Source of the DNA: Actinomycetaceae bacterium
GTDB lineage: Bacteria > Actinomycetota > Actinomycetes > Actinomycetales > Actinomycetaceae
DNA: 64,000 nt
Direction of reading: 5' to 3'
NCBI GenBank assembly: GCA_028724265.1
Contig: JAQYDG010000004.1
Location: 62,001 to 126,000, forward strand
Under the pieces are notes generated by a model, which had not been told where the DNA came from, did no database searches, and saw only the letters and a program-made list of their open reading frames with translations. Shown piece after piece: positions 45,448 through 53,905 of this stretch; position 1 is the first letter of the stretch; the number at the start of each line of letters is the position of its first letter. A program made the position numbers and the translations under genes.

Positions 45448-46248
45448 CTAGCGGAGAGCGATCGTCCAGGGATCAGTTGGTTGAGTAGAAATCTCCATCG
45501 TCGGAACCTCGAGGCCAGCCTGAACCAGATAGTCACGCAATGCAGCACGCATCATGCCCAGCAGAGGCCACTCTGTTGCCCAATGCGTTGCGTTGATAAT
45601 CGCGCAGCCGTGATTCCACAAATGATCAGTTGCCGGGTGATGACGAATATCTGCCGTCACATACACATCAGCACCCGAACTGTTCGCAGCTTCAAGTAAA
45701 GAGTCACCAGAGCCCGAGCAGATGGCAACCCGAGACACCATCGCATCGGGATCTCCGCCCACGAGCACACCTGCAGGAACCTGGGGCAACGCGTCAGCAA
45801 CCCGCCGAGCAAAGTCGGCCAGGCGTTCGGGCGCGCTCAGGTGCCCCACCCCTCCTAAGCCGGTCTGTTCATCGAGCACCCGATCAATCTGCACGCCGAA
45901 AAGATCCGCAAGTGCGAGCGTGGAATGCTTCACATCGGCGTTGGTATGCGCAGAATAGTGAGCCACCCCGTGCCGATACATCTGCGCAACCCAGTGGCCT
46001 TTCGCACTCGTTTCCGCAATGTAGTTCACACCGTGTAAAAACAGTGGGTGATGCGTAATCAACAGCTGAGCACCACGTTCACAAGCCTCGCTGATCGTCG
46101 CTTCACACGGATCCACCGCGAAGAGGATAGAGCTCACTACAGCAGATGGGTCTCCGACCGTAAAACCTGGTTTATCCCAACTTTCCGCAGTTTCAAGCGG
46201 ATAGATCGCATTCATCGCCTCGACGACGTCCCCGATATGCAGCACCAT
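45448..46248 (-). CDS. NIF3-family dinuclear metal-centre protein
   Basis: A 266-residue member of the NIF3/YbgI (GTP cyclohydrolase I type 2-like) family that forms a toroidal hexamer with two metals per site. Motifs: AESWDKPGFTVGDPSA (N-terminal), LLITHHPLFLHGV (His-His ligands, about 60-72), AHTNADVKHSTLALADLFG (about 99-117), a C-terminal GADVYVTADIRHH, and INATHWATEWPLL. Its enzymatic role is unsettled across bacteria. TAGAAT ends 6 nt before the ATG, indicating a leaderless message. Upstream of rnpB on the same strand. Confidence 0.92.
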   Translation of the reverse strand: MVLHIGDVVEAMNAIYPLETAESWDKPGFTVGDPSAVVSSILFAVDPCEATISEACERGAQLLITHHPLFLHGVNYIAETSAKGHWVAQMYRHGVAHYSAHTNADVKHSTLALADLFGVQIDRVLDEQTGLGGVGHLSAPERLADFARRVADALPQVPAGVLVGGDPDAMVSRVAICSGSGDSLLEAANSSGADVYVTADIRHHPATDHLWNHGCAIINATHWATEWPLLGMMRAALRDYLVQAGLEVPTMEISTQPTDPWTIALR

Positions 46249-46254
46249 GGAGAT

Positions 46255-46260
46255 ATTCTA
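46255..46260 (-). promoter_or_regulatory. -10 hexamer TAGAAT, leaderless start of the NIF3-like gene
   Basis: TAGAAT on the minus strand is followed by ATCTCC and then the ATG at 46248. Confidence 0.5.
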
Positions 46261-46270
46261 CCGTCATGCG

Positions 46271-46347
46271 TGGTGGACCCGACCGGATTCGAACCGATGA
46301 CACCTGCGGTGTAAACGCAGTGCTCTAACCAACTGAGCTACGGGTCC
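46271..46347 (-). tRNA. tRNA-Val (anticodon TAC)
   Basis: The cloverleaf reads fully on the minus strand. Acceptor stem GGACCCG/CGGGTCC, D arm with TAGCTCAGTTGGTTAGAGCA, anticodon stem CTGCG/CGCAG with loop TTTACAC (anticodon TAC), T arm with GGTTCGAATCC, and an encoded CCA end. Confidence 0.96.
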
Positions 46348-46466
46348 TGACTCACGCAATGATACATGCATCAACCCACAGTGGGCAAAAATGAAGCCAA
46401 TGAGGCCACACGACGACGGTGTTGATCCGCCTCTGAGTAATCCGCCTCTGACGGCTCTGCCGGCTC

Positions 46467-46880
46467 TTAGCGGCGTTCGCCCCGGGCTGCAATACGAACA
46501 GCAATCCACCCGCCGGCGGGAATCGTCGTTGTGGAGATCAGACCCGCCGCATCTGCCGCTTCCTCGATTTCCGCCGCACGGACGTGTCCTTCAGACTGCG
46601 GGCCGGGAATCATCAGCCACACGGGTGAGGCGGGCGAATCCAAATTATCCCGAACGTCCAGGAAAAGATCGGCCAGATCATCCGTATCGCCATCCTCGGC
46701 ACGCCACCACGCAATCGCGCCGTCGGCAATATCGTCATAATCCTCATCGACGAGGGCTTGCCCCGTCATCGTTTCAATCTGTTGACGAACTGAGTTATTG
46801 ACGTCATCGTCATAACCGAACTCTTGGACGACACTCCCTTTTGCGAAGTCGAAGGATTTCATAGTTTTAGCGAACCGCAT
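46467..46880 (-). CDS. DUF3052 protein
   Basis: About 137 residues. The N-terminal FAKGSVVQEFGYDDDVNNSVRQ and the later AIAWWRAEDGDTDDLADLFLDVRDNL match DUF3052, a small acidic actinobacterial family of unknown function. The C-terminal strand ends GGWIAVRIAARGE. The start is uncertain: ATG 46880 has a weak GAGCGA upstream, while ATG 46862 puts the conserved core nearer the N-terminus. It diverges from the ABC exporter operon. Confidence 0.85.
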   Translation of the reverse strand: MRFAKTMKSFDFAKGSVVQEFGYDDDVNNSVRQQIETMTGQALVDEDYDDIADGAIAWWRAEDGDTDDLADLFLDVRDNLDSPASPVWLMIPGPQSEGHVRAAEIEEAADAAGLISTTTIPAGGWIAVRIAARGERR

Positions 46881-47068
46881 TTCGCTCGATTTTGCAAGTC
46901 CAGAACGGAGTGTGGGCACGATGGGTAATGCGATGTGTGAACTGTGCATATCAGAGCGTCTGTGCAACAGGTGCGCGAGCCTCATGCATTCGGCCACGTG
47001 ACCCATACAAGGCAGGCGAGGCAGGCGCGTTCTGGATTATAGTATGAGGACGCGACGAAGGGACTTTT

Positions 47069-48838
47069 ATGCGGCTTGTGCATATCATGTGGCCTGGCAT
47101 GAGGATGCGGTGGCGTACGATTGCGGCCATCTTCGTACTTCAGCTTGGGCAGATTATCTTAAGTTTGTGGCTCCCAGCCCTGAACGCTGATGTGATCGAC
47201 ACCGGGATCCTGACCCGCAACGAATCATATATCTGGCGAACTGGAGCACTGATGTTCGTCATTACCTTGATTCAGTTCGTTGCATCAGCTGCCGCTATTT
47301 ATTTTTCCTCGCGTGCCTCGATGGAGATTGGCAGGGATCTGAGGGCTCGCGCATTCCGGCATGTTCAGAGATTCTCAGCCGCTGACCAGCACCGCTTTGG
47401 AGCTCCGACACTGATCACACGCGTCACCAACGATGTGCAGCAGATTCAGATGGTCATCTTGCTCCTCTTTGCGATTATCGTCACAGCACCGATGATGGGG
47501 ATCGGGGGCCTGGCAATGGCAATCCGTCAAGACTCCACGCTCTCCCTGCTCCTCCTGATCATTGTGCCTGCCTTGGCTGTGGTGATCTTCTTCGTGATGC
47601 GTGCCCTCCTGCCTCGCTTCGCCATCGTTCAGCAGCGGATCGACCGCATTAACACCCTTTTGCGCGAACAGCTCACCGGCGCACGCGTCATACGCGCCTT
47701 CGTTCGTCAACCGCTGGAAGCTCAGAGGTTTGACGAAGCAAACAGGCATCTGCGCTCCATTCATCTGCAGGTGGGATTCATCTGGAGCTTCTTTATGCCC
47801 ATGGTCTCTGTGATTGTGGGGCTCTCCGCTGCTTCGGTGGTCTACGTTGGTGCACGGCGTATCGAGGTGGGCGGCATGCAGGTGGGATCCTTGTCCGCGT
47901 TCATTTCCTATCTCATGATGATTTTAGGATCCGTGATGATGGCAGGAATGATGGCGATGGTACTCCCACGAGGGGATGTTTCTGCGGCACGACTGAAAGA
48001 AATCCTGGATACCGTCCCGTCTATTACCGCGCCTGAAGAGCCCCTTTCACTCCCGAGCGGACGGCTGAGTGTTGACTTTGACGATGTTCAGCTGCGATTC
48101 GAGGAGGCAGAGAATCCCGTATTCTCCGGTATTAGTTTCCACATCGATCCGGGCACCCAATTTGCGATTATCGGATCTACTGGATCGGGAAAGACGTCTC
48201 TTGTGCGTTTGATCCCCCGCCTCGTGGATCTGACCCACGGGAGCGTGAAGGTCGGCGGTATCGACGTTCGTCGCCTTGACCCCCTTAAGCTCCGTGAGCG
48301 CGTCGCCTATATCCCGCAAACGTCGTTCCTCTTTTCCGGAACGATCGCGTCGAATGTGGCAGGAACGCTCAATGAGCGCCAGATTGATCGACCTCGCGTC
48401 ACAAAAGCCCTCGATGCCGCTCAAGCTCACGACTTCGTCGCCGGGCTCGATCAGGGCATCGACGCACCCGTGGAGGCCGGCGGCAAAAACTATTCAGGCG
48501 GACAGCGCCAACGCATCGCCATTGCGCGCGCCATCTATCGATGCCTCCCCGATGCCACTGGCACCTCGCAAGCGGATGTCCTCATTTTTGACGACTCGTT
48601 TTCCGCTCTCGATTTTCAGACGGATGCCGCGCTCCGCATGAACCTGCCACACTATATTGGCAACATTCCCGTGATCATCGTCGCTCAGCGTGTTTCCACT
48701 ATTCGCAACGCCGATCAGATCCTCGTCCTCGACGCTGGGCATTCGGCTGGTTTGGGGAGCCACAACGAATTGATGAGGTCGTCACAGGTGTATCAGGAGA
48801 TCGTGGCGTCGCAACTATCTGCACAGGAGGCGCAATGA
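47069..48838 (+). CDS. ABC exporter half-transporter, degenerate-site subunit
   Basis: A 589-residue type IV ABC exporter half: six transmembrane helices (about 15-300) fused to a nucleotide-binding domain. Walker A GSTGSGKTS is near residue 369 and the signature YSGGQRQR near 473. Walker B VLIFDDSFSALD (about 504-515) has Asp where the catalytic Glu should be. The H-loop His is replaced by Gln (VIIVAQRVSTI). This is the pattern of the degenerate-site subunit in heterodimeric exporters. AAGGGA precedes the ATG. The partner gene overlaps by 4 bp. It probably exports hydrophobic compounds or drugs; substrate unknown. Confidence 0.92.
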   Translation: MRLVHIMWPGMRMRWRTIAAIFVLQLGQIILSLWLPALNADVIDTGILTRNESYIWRTGALMFVITLIQFVASAAAIYFSSRASMEIGRDLRARAFRHVQRFSAADQHRFGAPTLITRVTNDVQQIQMVILLLFAIIVTAPMMGIGGLAMAIRQDSTLSLLLLIIVPALAVVIFFVMRALLPRFAIVQQRIDRINTLLREQLTGARVIRAFVRQPLEAQRFDEANRHLRSIHLQVGFIWSFFMPMVSVIVGLSAASVVYVGARRIEVGGMQVGSLSAFISYLMMILGSVMMAGMMAMVLPRGDVSAARLKEILDTVPSITAPEEPLSLPSGRLSVDFDDVQLRFEEAENPVFSGISFHIDPGTQFAIIGSTGSGKTSLVRLIPRLVDLTHGSVKVGGIDVRRLDPLKLRERVAYIPQTSFLFSGTIASNVAGTLNERQIDRPRVTKALDAAQAHDFVAGLDQGIDAPVEAGGKNYSGGQRQRIAIARAIYRCLPDATGTSQADVLIFDDSFSALDFQTDAALRMNLPHYIGNIPVIIVAQRVSTIRNADQILVLDAGHSAGLGSHNELMRSSQVYQEIVASQLSAQEAQ

Positions 48839-50742
48839 GCAGCGAATCCCATTCCATAGATCCCTATGCGAAGTCGCTGAATGCGAAAAACTCGCTGCGG
48901 CGGCTGTGGCGTGCCTTGAATAAGCAGCGGCTTAGAGTTGCTGGCATTGCACTGTTGATTCTGATTTCGACGCTCGCAACCGTCATAGCTCCGCTGTGGT
49001 TGGGGGATGCCACGAACGTCATCGTCGATGGTATTGGGGCTCCCGAGGGCATTGACTGGAACCGCTTGGTTCGTATCCTCCTCTACGTAGTTTTAGCCTA
49101 CGTGGTCTCGTCCCTCCTCTATTTTGCCGCGGGGATCGTCATCCGCGTGGTTGTTCAGAATCTAGGCTACGATCTGCGTGAACAAGCCCAGCGCAAGATT
49201 GATCGTTTACCGTTGAGCTATTTGGATAAGCATCAACGTGGGGACGTGCTCTCACGCGTCACCAACGATATTGACAACATCACTCAGACGCTGCTCCAAA
49301 CACTCTCCCAGATGATACAGTCGGCCTATCAACTCATTGGCATTATCGCCATGATGTTTTATATTTCCTGGGCACTAGCGCTCCTTTCCTTGGCAGTGAT
49401 GCCTCTGGGCATCATCGGCACACTCTGGATTTTGAAGCATTCGCGTCCCTATTTTTCCAAGCAGTGGAAAGAAACGGGAGCCGTCTCCTCCCTTGTGGAA
49501 GAAAACTTCACCGGATTGGAGGTTGTGGAGGCATATAACCTCCAAGACGAGTTCGCCGAACTTTTTGACGATGCAAATTCCAGGCTCTTTACCGCCAGTT
49601 TCCGCGGGCAAACATTCTCGCAATTGAGCGAGCCGGTGATGAATTTCGTGACGAATATCAGTTTTGTGGTGGTCTCTGTGATCGGCGGCCTGCTGACGCT
49701 CCACGGCAGTATGACGATCGGCGGTATTCAGGCCTTTATCCAGTATTCCAGGCAGTTGACCGGACCTGTACAAGCGCTCTCGTCAATGGCAGCACTCCTC
49801 CAGTCTGGCGCAGCCAGTGGGGAGAGGGTCTTCGACTTCTTAGATACCCCAGAGATAAAACCAGATGTGAGCACTACCCTCGAGGACGCCGCCCAGCATG
49901 CACAACAGCGCAACGCAGGCTTCGTGGATGACGCACACTCCCCAGAGAATAACGCACACTCCCCTAAGATCGAGCATTCAGCCGATCGTTCCGCCGCACA
50001 TTCCAGTGCAGCAGTGGAGTTTCAACATATTCGCTTCGGCTATCAGAGCGACCATCCCGTTATCCGCGACTTCTCCCTGAAAGTCGATCATGGGCAGTCG
50101 ATTGCAATCGTGGGGCACACAGGCGCCGGTAAGACGACGCTGGTGAACCTCCTGATGCGCTTCTACGATCTGGACGCTGGGCAGATCCTTGTCGATGGAG
50201 TGCCAACCACCGAATTCTCGAAGGATTCACTGCGATCTCATATCGGCATGGTTCTGCAGGACACCTGGCTTTTTGCCGGCACAATCGAGGAGAACATCGC
50301 GTTCGGCCGCCCGGGTGCGACGCGCACCGAGATCGCTGAGGCGGCTCGCGCCACAGGCGTTGATCGCCTTGTGCGCCAGCTTCCGCACGGCTATCTGACC
50401 GAACTGAATGAGGACTCCGCAGGACTTTCTGCTGGCGAAAAACAACTCTTAACCATCGCGCGCGCCTACCTTGCTAGCCCGGATATTCTCATCCTGGACG
50501 AAGCAACCTCAAGTGTGGATACGCGAACAGAAATGCTCGTTCAGGACGCAATGAATCGACTGCGTGCAGGCCGCACGAGTTTTATCATCGCCCACCGCCT
50601 CTCGACGATTCGCAACGCGGATACGATCATCGTCATGGAACATGGGGACATCGTGGAAACCGGGAAACACGAGGATCTGATGGCACGAGGCGGGGCGTAT
50701 GCCACGCTATACAACTCTCAGTTCCTCGGAGCGAAAGAGTGA
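48835..50742 (+). CDS. ABC exporter half-transporter, catalytic-site subunit
   Basis: A 635-residue partner of the preceding gene. Six transmembrane helices (about 30-325) precede a nucleotide-binding domain with Walker A GHTGAGKTT (near 427), Walker B ILILDEATSSVD (catalytic Glu near 556) and the H-loop FIIAHRLST. Its signature is LSAGEKQL rather than LSGGQ. The consensus ATP site is therefore built from this subunit's Walker motifs and the partner's signature, and the other site is defective, as in TM287/288-type heterodimers. A hydrophilic insert (about 345-390) with AHSPEN/AHSPKI repeats joins the membrane and ATPase domains. Confidence 0.93.
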   Translation: MSSESHSIDPYAKSLNAKNSLRRLWRALNKQRLRVAGIALLILISTLATVIAPLWLGDATNVIVDGIGAPEGIDWNRLVRILLYVVLAYVVSSLLYFAAGIVIRVVVQNLGYDLREQAQRKIDRLPLSYLDKHQRGDVLSRVTNDIDNITQTLLQTLSQMIQSAYQLIGIIAMMFYISWALALLSLAVMPLGIIGTLWILKHSRPYFSKQWKETGAVSSLVEENFTGLEVVEAYNLQDEFAELFDDANSRLFTASFRGQTFSQLSEPVMNFVTNISFVVVSVIGGLLTLHGSMTIGGIQAFIQYSRQLTGPVQALSSMAALLQSGAASGERVFDFLDTPEIKPDVSTTLEDAAQHAQQRNAGFVDDAHSPENNAHSPKIEHSADRSAAHSSAAVEFQHIRFGYQSDHPVIRDFSLKVDHGQSIAIVGHTGAGKTTLVNLLMRFYDLDAGQILVDGVPTTEFSKDSLRSHIGMVLQDTWLFAGTIEENIAFGRPGATRTEIAEAARATGVDRLVRQLPHGYLTELNEDSAGLSAGEKQLLTIARAYLASPDILILDEATSSVDTRTEMLVQDAMNRLRAGRTSFIIAHRLSTIRNADTIIVMEHGDIVETGKHEDLMARGGAYATLYNSQFLGAKE

Positions 50743-50760
50743 CAGAAAGCTAGCGGTAAA

Positions 50761-50805
50761 AGAGAGCTAGCTGCTGGATGAAGAAATAGCTAGCTCTTCG
50801 ATGAA
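50761..50805. repeat. Tandem 22/23-bp repeat forming a hairpin at a stop codon
   Basis: Copy 50761-50782 and copy 50783-50805 share AGCTAGCT and GATGAA. Because AGCTAGCT is palindromic, the two copies can pair AGAGCTAGCT (50763-50772) with AGCTAGCTCT (50788-50797), a perfect 10-bp stem. It overlaps the lipoprotein stop codon and probably ends both convergent transcripts. Confidence 0.8.
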
Positions 50806-51251
50806 TAGGTGCCGAACACTTTTTGCCCGCACTCGTCGTAAGCGGCCTTAAACTGGTCGATCTTCTCTGTTTTCTTCGCGTATGTGCTGAGGTCGTCAAA
50901 CGTGCCGTGATTCTTTTGCAAAGCACCGATCTCCGCGACGACAGTCTTTTTATCGCTGTCACTGATCGAATCCGCCTTGGAAACCATGCAGCTGGCAAAA
51001 TCGGTACGGAATCCTGACTCGTTCCATGAGGTCGAACTGCCTTGGGAGAGACGAGTTCCCTCCTGCGCAACAACAGCAGCGAGAGAATCCATTGCACTCG
51101 CATAACGATCCTCAAGGCTGGTGGACACCGATGTTGAGGGCGACGAAGATGCTGAGCTGTTATCCGTATTCGATGACGATCCTGAACATCCGGCAACGGA
51201 TGCCGCCGCAAGCATCGCCACACTCAAATACACGGTGATCTTTTTCATCAC
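50790..51251 (-). CDS. Small lipoprotein of unknown function
   Basis: 153 residues. The signal peptide MMKKITVYLSVAMLAAASVAGC has a lipobox ending at Cys22. A Ser/Thr/Asn-rich spacer (23-45) precedes an alpha-helical domain with two further cysteines (FASCMVSK and YDECGQK) that could form a disulfide outside the cell. I do not recognise the family. It is convergent with the ABC exporter operon and shares its terminator. Surface exposed and possibly lineage-specific. Confidence 0.8.
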   Translation of the reverse strand: MMKKITVYLSVAMLAAASVAGCSGSSSNTDNSSASSSPSTSVSTSLEDRYASAMDSLAAVVAQEGTRLSQGSSTSWNESGFRTDFASCMVSKADSISDSDKKTVVAEIGALQKNHGTFDDLSTYAKKTEKIDQFKAAYDECGQKVFGTYSSKS

Positions 51252-51399
51252 GTCTCCTTACACGTCTTCAAACTTCTTCAGCGCTCTCACGCACCTTGGG
51301 CATACTGACCCATTGCCAACCAGACACGTCATCAACCTGACACTTCGCCAGCGCACGTGCCCGCCACAGCCTCCATGCACGACCCATCCACGCCAGTTG

Positions 51400-51473
51400 T
51401 GCCCCCACCAGGACTTGAACCCGGGACCATTGAATTATGAGTTCACCGCTCTAACCGACTGAGCTATAGGGGC
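51400..51473 (-). tRNA. tRNA-Met (anticodon CAT; Ile2 not excluded)
   Basis: Acceptor GCCCCTA/TGGGGGC, D arm TAGCTCAGTCGGTTAGAGCG, anticodon stem GTGAA/TTCAA with loop CTCATAA, T arm GGGTTCAAGTCCT. CCA is not encoded. The CAT anticodon is shared by elongator Met and lysidine-modified Ile2, which sequence alone does not separate here. Confidence 0.92.
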
Positions 51474-51596
51474 GCTCAGACAAGTGTACCAGTTCAGCGC
51501 CATTGCGCCATTGCGCGATTCACCCATATTTGCTCCACATGCGCCGCACCTACAACGATCACCTGCAACAGAGGCGAGCGTATCCTTCTCTTTTTT

Positions 51597-51606
51597 CCCC
51601 CCCCCC
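51597..51606. repeat. Ten-cytosine homopolymer tract
   Basis: Ten consecutive C follow six T in the spacer between dnaG and the tRNA-Met gene. Such tracts are prone to length change by slippage. It is not in a coding region or an obvious promoter. Confidence 0.95.
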
Positions 51607-51692
51607 GACCTCGACCTCCGCCTTCAGTTTCTGGCCTTCCGATGATCTTCTTGTCAATGCGTCTTCTGATCGATGCGTGTGACCAGCGCTCG

Positions 51693-53720
51693 CTATGATC
51701 GTGGATCCATCTGCCGGCGCTGCTCTTCTAATTGTGCCAGGCGTCGGGCGAGCTGCATATAGGAGTCGTCCTCGCTCGACGTCCTTCCGATAGCTGCGCG
51801 TACGTCAGCTATCTGACGTTCCACTCCCTGACGAATAAGCGCAGCAACAATGCCATGCACAAAAGCCTGAACATTGTCTGGGTTATCTTCTGGCAGCACC
51901 TCGGCTGCGAGCTGGGAAACAATCGCTTGTGTCTGCGCGGAACAATGCTGAGCAACTTCCCCAATAAACCAGCGGTCAGCCTCATAAATAGCTGCCATAT
52001 CCTGCTGGCCACGATCCATCAGCTCGGCAACCTTCGCAGTAAACGCCTGAGCTCCACCCACGTCAGATATAGCGGCATGAATTTCGCGGTACGTCGCATC
52101 CGCGAAGGTTTGGCTCGGAAGCGCATCCATGTTCTCCAGCCCAGCCAACCAGGGCCACTGCAGATAGATCTCAATCGCTTGGCGTTCCACCCTCTCTTGC
52201 GGATTGCGCAGCTGAGAGAGCGGAACGAATGGCTGCGCCACAACCACACTGGTCTGAGTGTCAACAACCACGCCCTCGCCCGGAGCCTCGCTCTCAGAAG
52301 AGCCATCACCTGTGTGCTGCGTACCCTGGTGTTGCGTCAGATGTACCGGTTCAGGCGCCTTCAGCCGTGGTGCTCGACGCACAGCGGCAGCGACCACCGA
52401 CTCATCCATTGCGATCCATCCGGCGACCTGCCGCACGTATTCTCCCCGCAAAACGGGATCTTTGATAGAGGCAAGGATGGAAGCAACATCCGTGAGCGCT
52501 GCAGCTCTCCCCTCCACAGTATGGAGGTCACGCATGCCCAGAACCGTCTGAATGACGAACTCGAAGAGCGGTCGTTTCGTCTCAACAAGCTGGCGGACGC
52601 CCTCATCTCCATAATTCTGACGAATCTCGTTCGGATCCATGCCGCCGGGCGCCACAGCCACAAACGTTTGAGCGCTAAACGACTGGTCGAACTGAAATGC
52701 GCGCATCGCGGCTTTCCGGCCAGCTTCGTCTCCGTCAAAGGTAAAAATGACTTCGCCACCCCACGATCGGCCGCCAGCAAACTGCAGACCAGCAGCTGAC
52801 GTCGCCGAATCGCCCATCAGCCGCCTCACGATCTTCACGTGGTCTGCCCCGAAAGCTGTTCCGCACGTTGCAACAGCGGTTTCAACGCCGGCAAGCTGCG
52901 CGGCCATAACGTCTGTATACCCTTCCACAACCACCACACGATGATCGCGTGCAATCGCCTTTTTGGCACGTGCCAACCCGTAGAGCACCTTGGATTTGTG
53001 ATAAATCGCGGTTTCGGGTGTATTCAAGTATTTTGGTCCAGGATCATCCGAGGAAATTTTTCGGGCACCAAAACCAATAGGTTCGTTCGTAATATTGACG
53101 ATAGGCCACATCAACCGCGCCCGAAAACGATCATAGAGACCCCGGCTCCCACGGCTCACAAGGCCAGCGGCCTCGATCTCCTGGTCGGTGAAGCCGTGGT
53201 GGTGAAGCGTCTGCACCAGCGCATCCCAGGATTGGGGCGCATAACCGATTCCGAAGGTGAGCCAGTCGTCTTCTGTAAAACCCTTGCGCTCCAAGAATTC
53301 CCGCCCTGCTTGGGCTTGAGGCGTCAAAAGCTGAGCGCTATAGAACTGTTGAGCCACCCGGTGTGCATCGATCAGGCGTGCACGTGCCGGCCCTTTTCTC
53401 TCCTCGCGTCCTCCACCTTCATAGTGCAGATCGATATGAGCACGACGCGCCAAAAACTCCATCGCCTCGGTGAAACTCAGGTTCTCAATCTTCTCCACAA
53501 AGGTAATCACATCGCCATGCTCCCCACACCCGAAACAGTGGAAGTAGCCCATCGCGGGCCGAACATGGAATGACGGAGTTTTTTCGTCATGAAACGGGCA
53601 GAGGCCAACCAGAGAATCCATTCCGGCACGCTTGAGCTGCACGTAGAGCCCCACAACATCCGCGATATTGACGCGAGAACGCACTTCCTCAATATCTGAA
53701 TGCCGAATGATGCCTGCCAT
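51693..53720 (-). CDS. dnaG: DNA primase
   Basis: A 675-residue primase that makes RNA primers at the replication fork. The zinc-binding domain has Cys41, His44, Cys62 and Cys65 (CPFHDEKTPSFHV...FHCFGCGEHGD). The TOPRIM core has VVVEGYTDVMAAQLAG (about 268-283) and FTFDGDEAGRKAA (about 330). The C-terminal helicase-binding region (about 510-675) is helical. TAGACT ends 7 nt before the ATG with no Shine-Dalgarno sequence. It lies downstream of dgt with a 185-bp spacer, the same neighbourhood as in mycobacteria. Confidence 0.95.
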   Translation of the reverse strand: MAGIIRHSDIEEVRSRVNIADVVGLYVQLKRAGMDSLVGLCPFHDEKTPSFHVRPAMGYFHCFGCGEHGDVITFVEKIENLSFTEAMEFLARRAHIDLHYEGGGREERKGPARARLIDAHRVAQQFYSAQLLTPQAQAGREFLERKGFTEDDWLTFGIGYAPQSWDALVQTLHHHGFTDQEIEAAGLVSRGSRGLYDRFRARLMWPIVNITNEPIGFGARKISSDDPGPKYLNTPETAIYHKSKVLYGLARAKKAIARDHRVVVVEGYTDVMAAQLAGVETAVATCGTAFGADHVKIVRRLMGDSATSAAGLQFAGGRSWGGEVIFTFDGDEAGRKAAMRAFQFDQSFSAQTFVAVAPGGMDPNEIRQNYGDEGVRQLVETKRPLFEFVIQTVLGMRDLHTVEGRAAALTDVASILASIKDPVLRGEYVRQVAGWIAMDESVVAAAVRRAPRLKAPEPVHLTQHQGTQHTGDGSSESEAPGEGVVVDTQTSVVVAQPFVPLSQLRNPQERVERQAIEIYLQWPWLAGLENMDALPSQTFADATYREIHAAISDVGGAQAFTAKVAELMDRGQQDMAAIYEADRWFIGEVAQHCSAQTQAIVSQLAAEVLPEDNPDNVQAFVHGIVAALIRQGVERQIADVRAAIGRTSSEDDSYMQLARRLAQLEEQRRQMDPRS

Positions 53721-53727
53721 GCATGTC

Positions 53728-53733
53728 AGTCTA
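53728..53733 (-). promoter_or_regulatory. -10 hexamer TAGACT, leaderless start of dnaG
   Basis: TAGACT on the minus strand ends 7 nt before the dnaG ATG at 53720. Confidence 0.5.
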
Positions 53734-53905
53734 GTTGGTCTGCTCTACCGACCGAATCTGATTATGCTGAGCGTTAAGCGCACGTCACTGCGTAATGCTC
53801 GCCTAATGCTCGCCTGTGTCCGCGCCATTCTCAACAGAGCGCGCAGCATGCCATCTATTAATGATCAACGGCACAGGATACGTTGCACATGGCACGGTAT
53901 CCCCA

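Noticed and set aside
51732..52799. A 355-codon open frame on the plus strand opposite dnaG
   Set aside because: Antisense to conserved primase sequence; no start signal and no recognisable fold.
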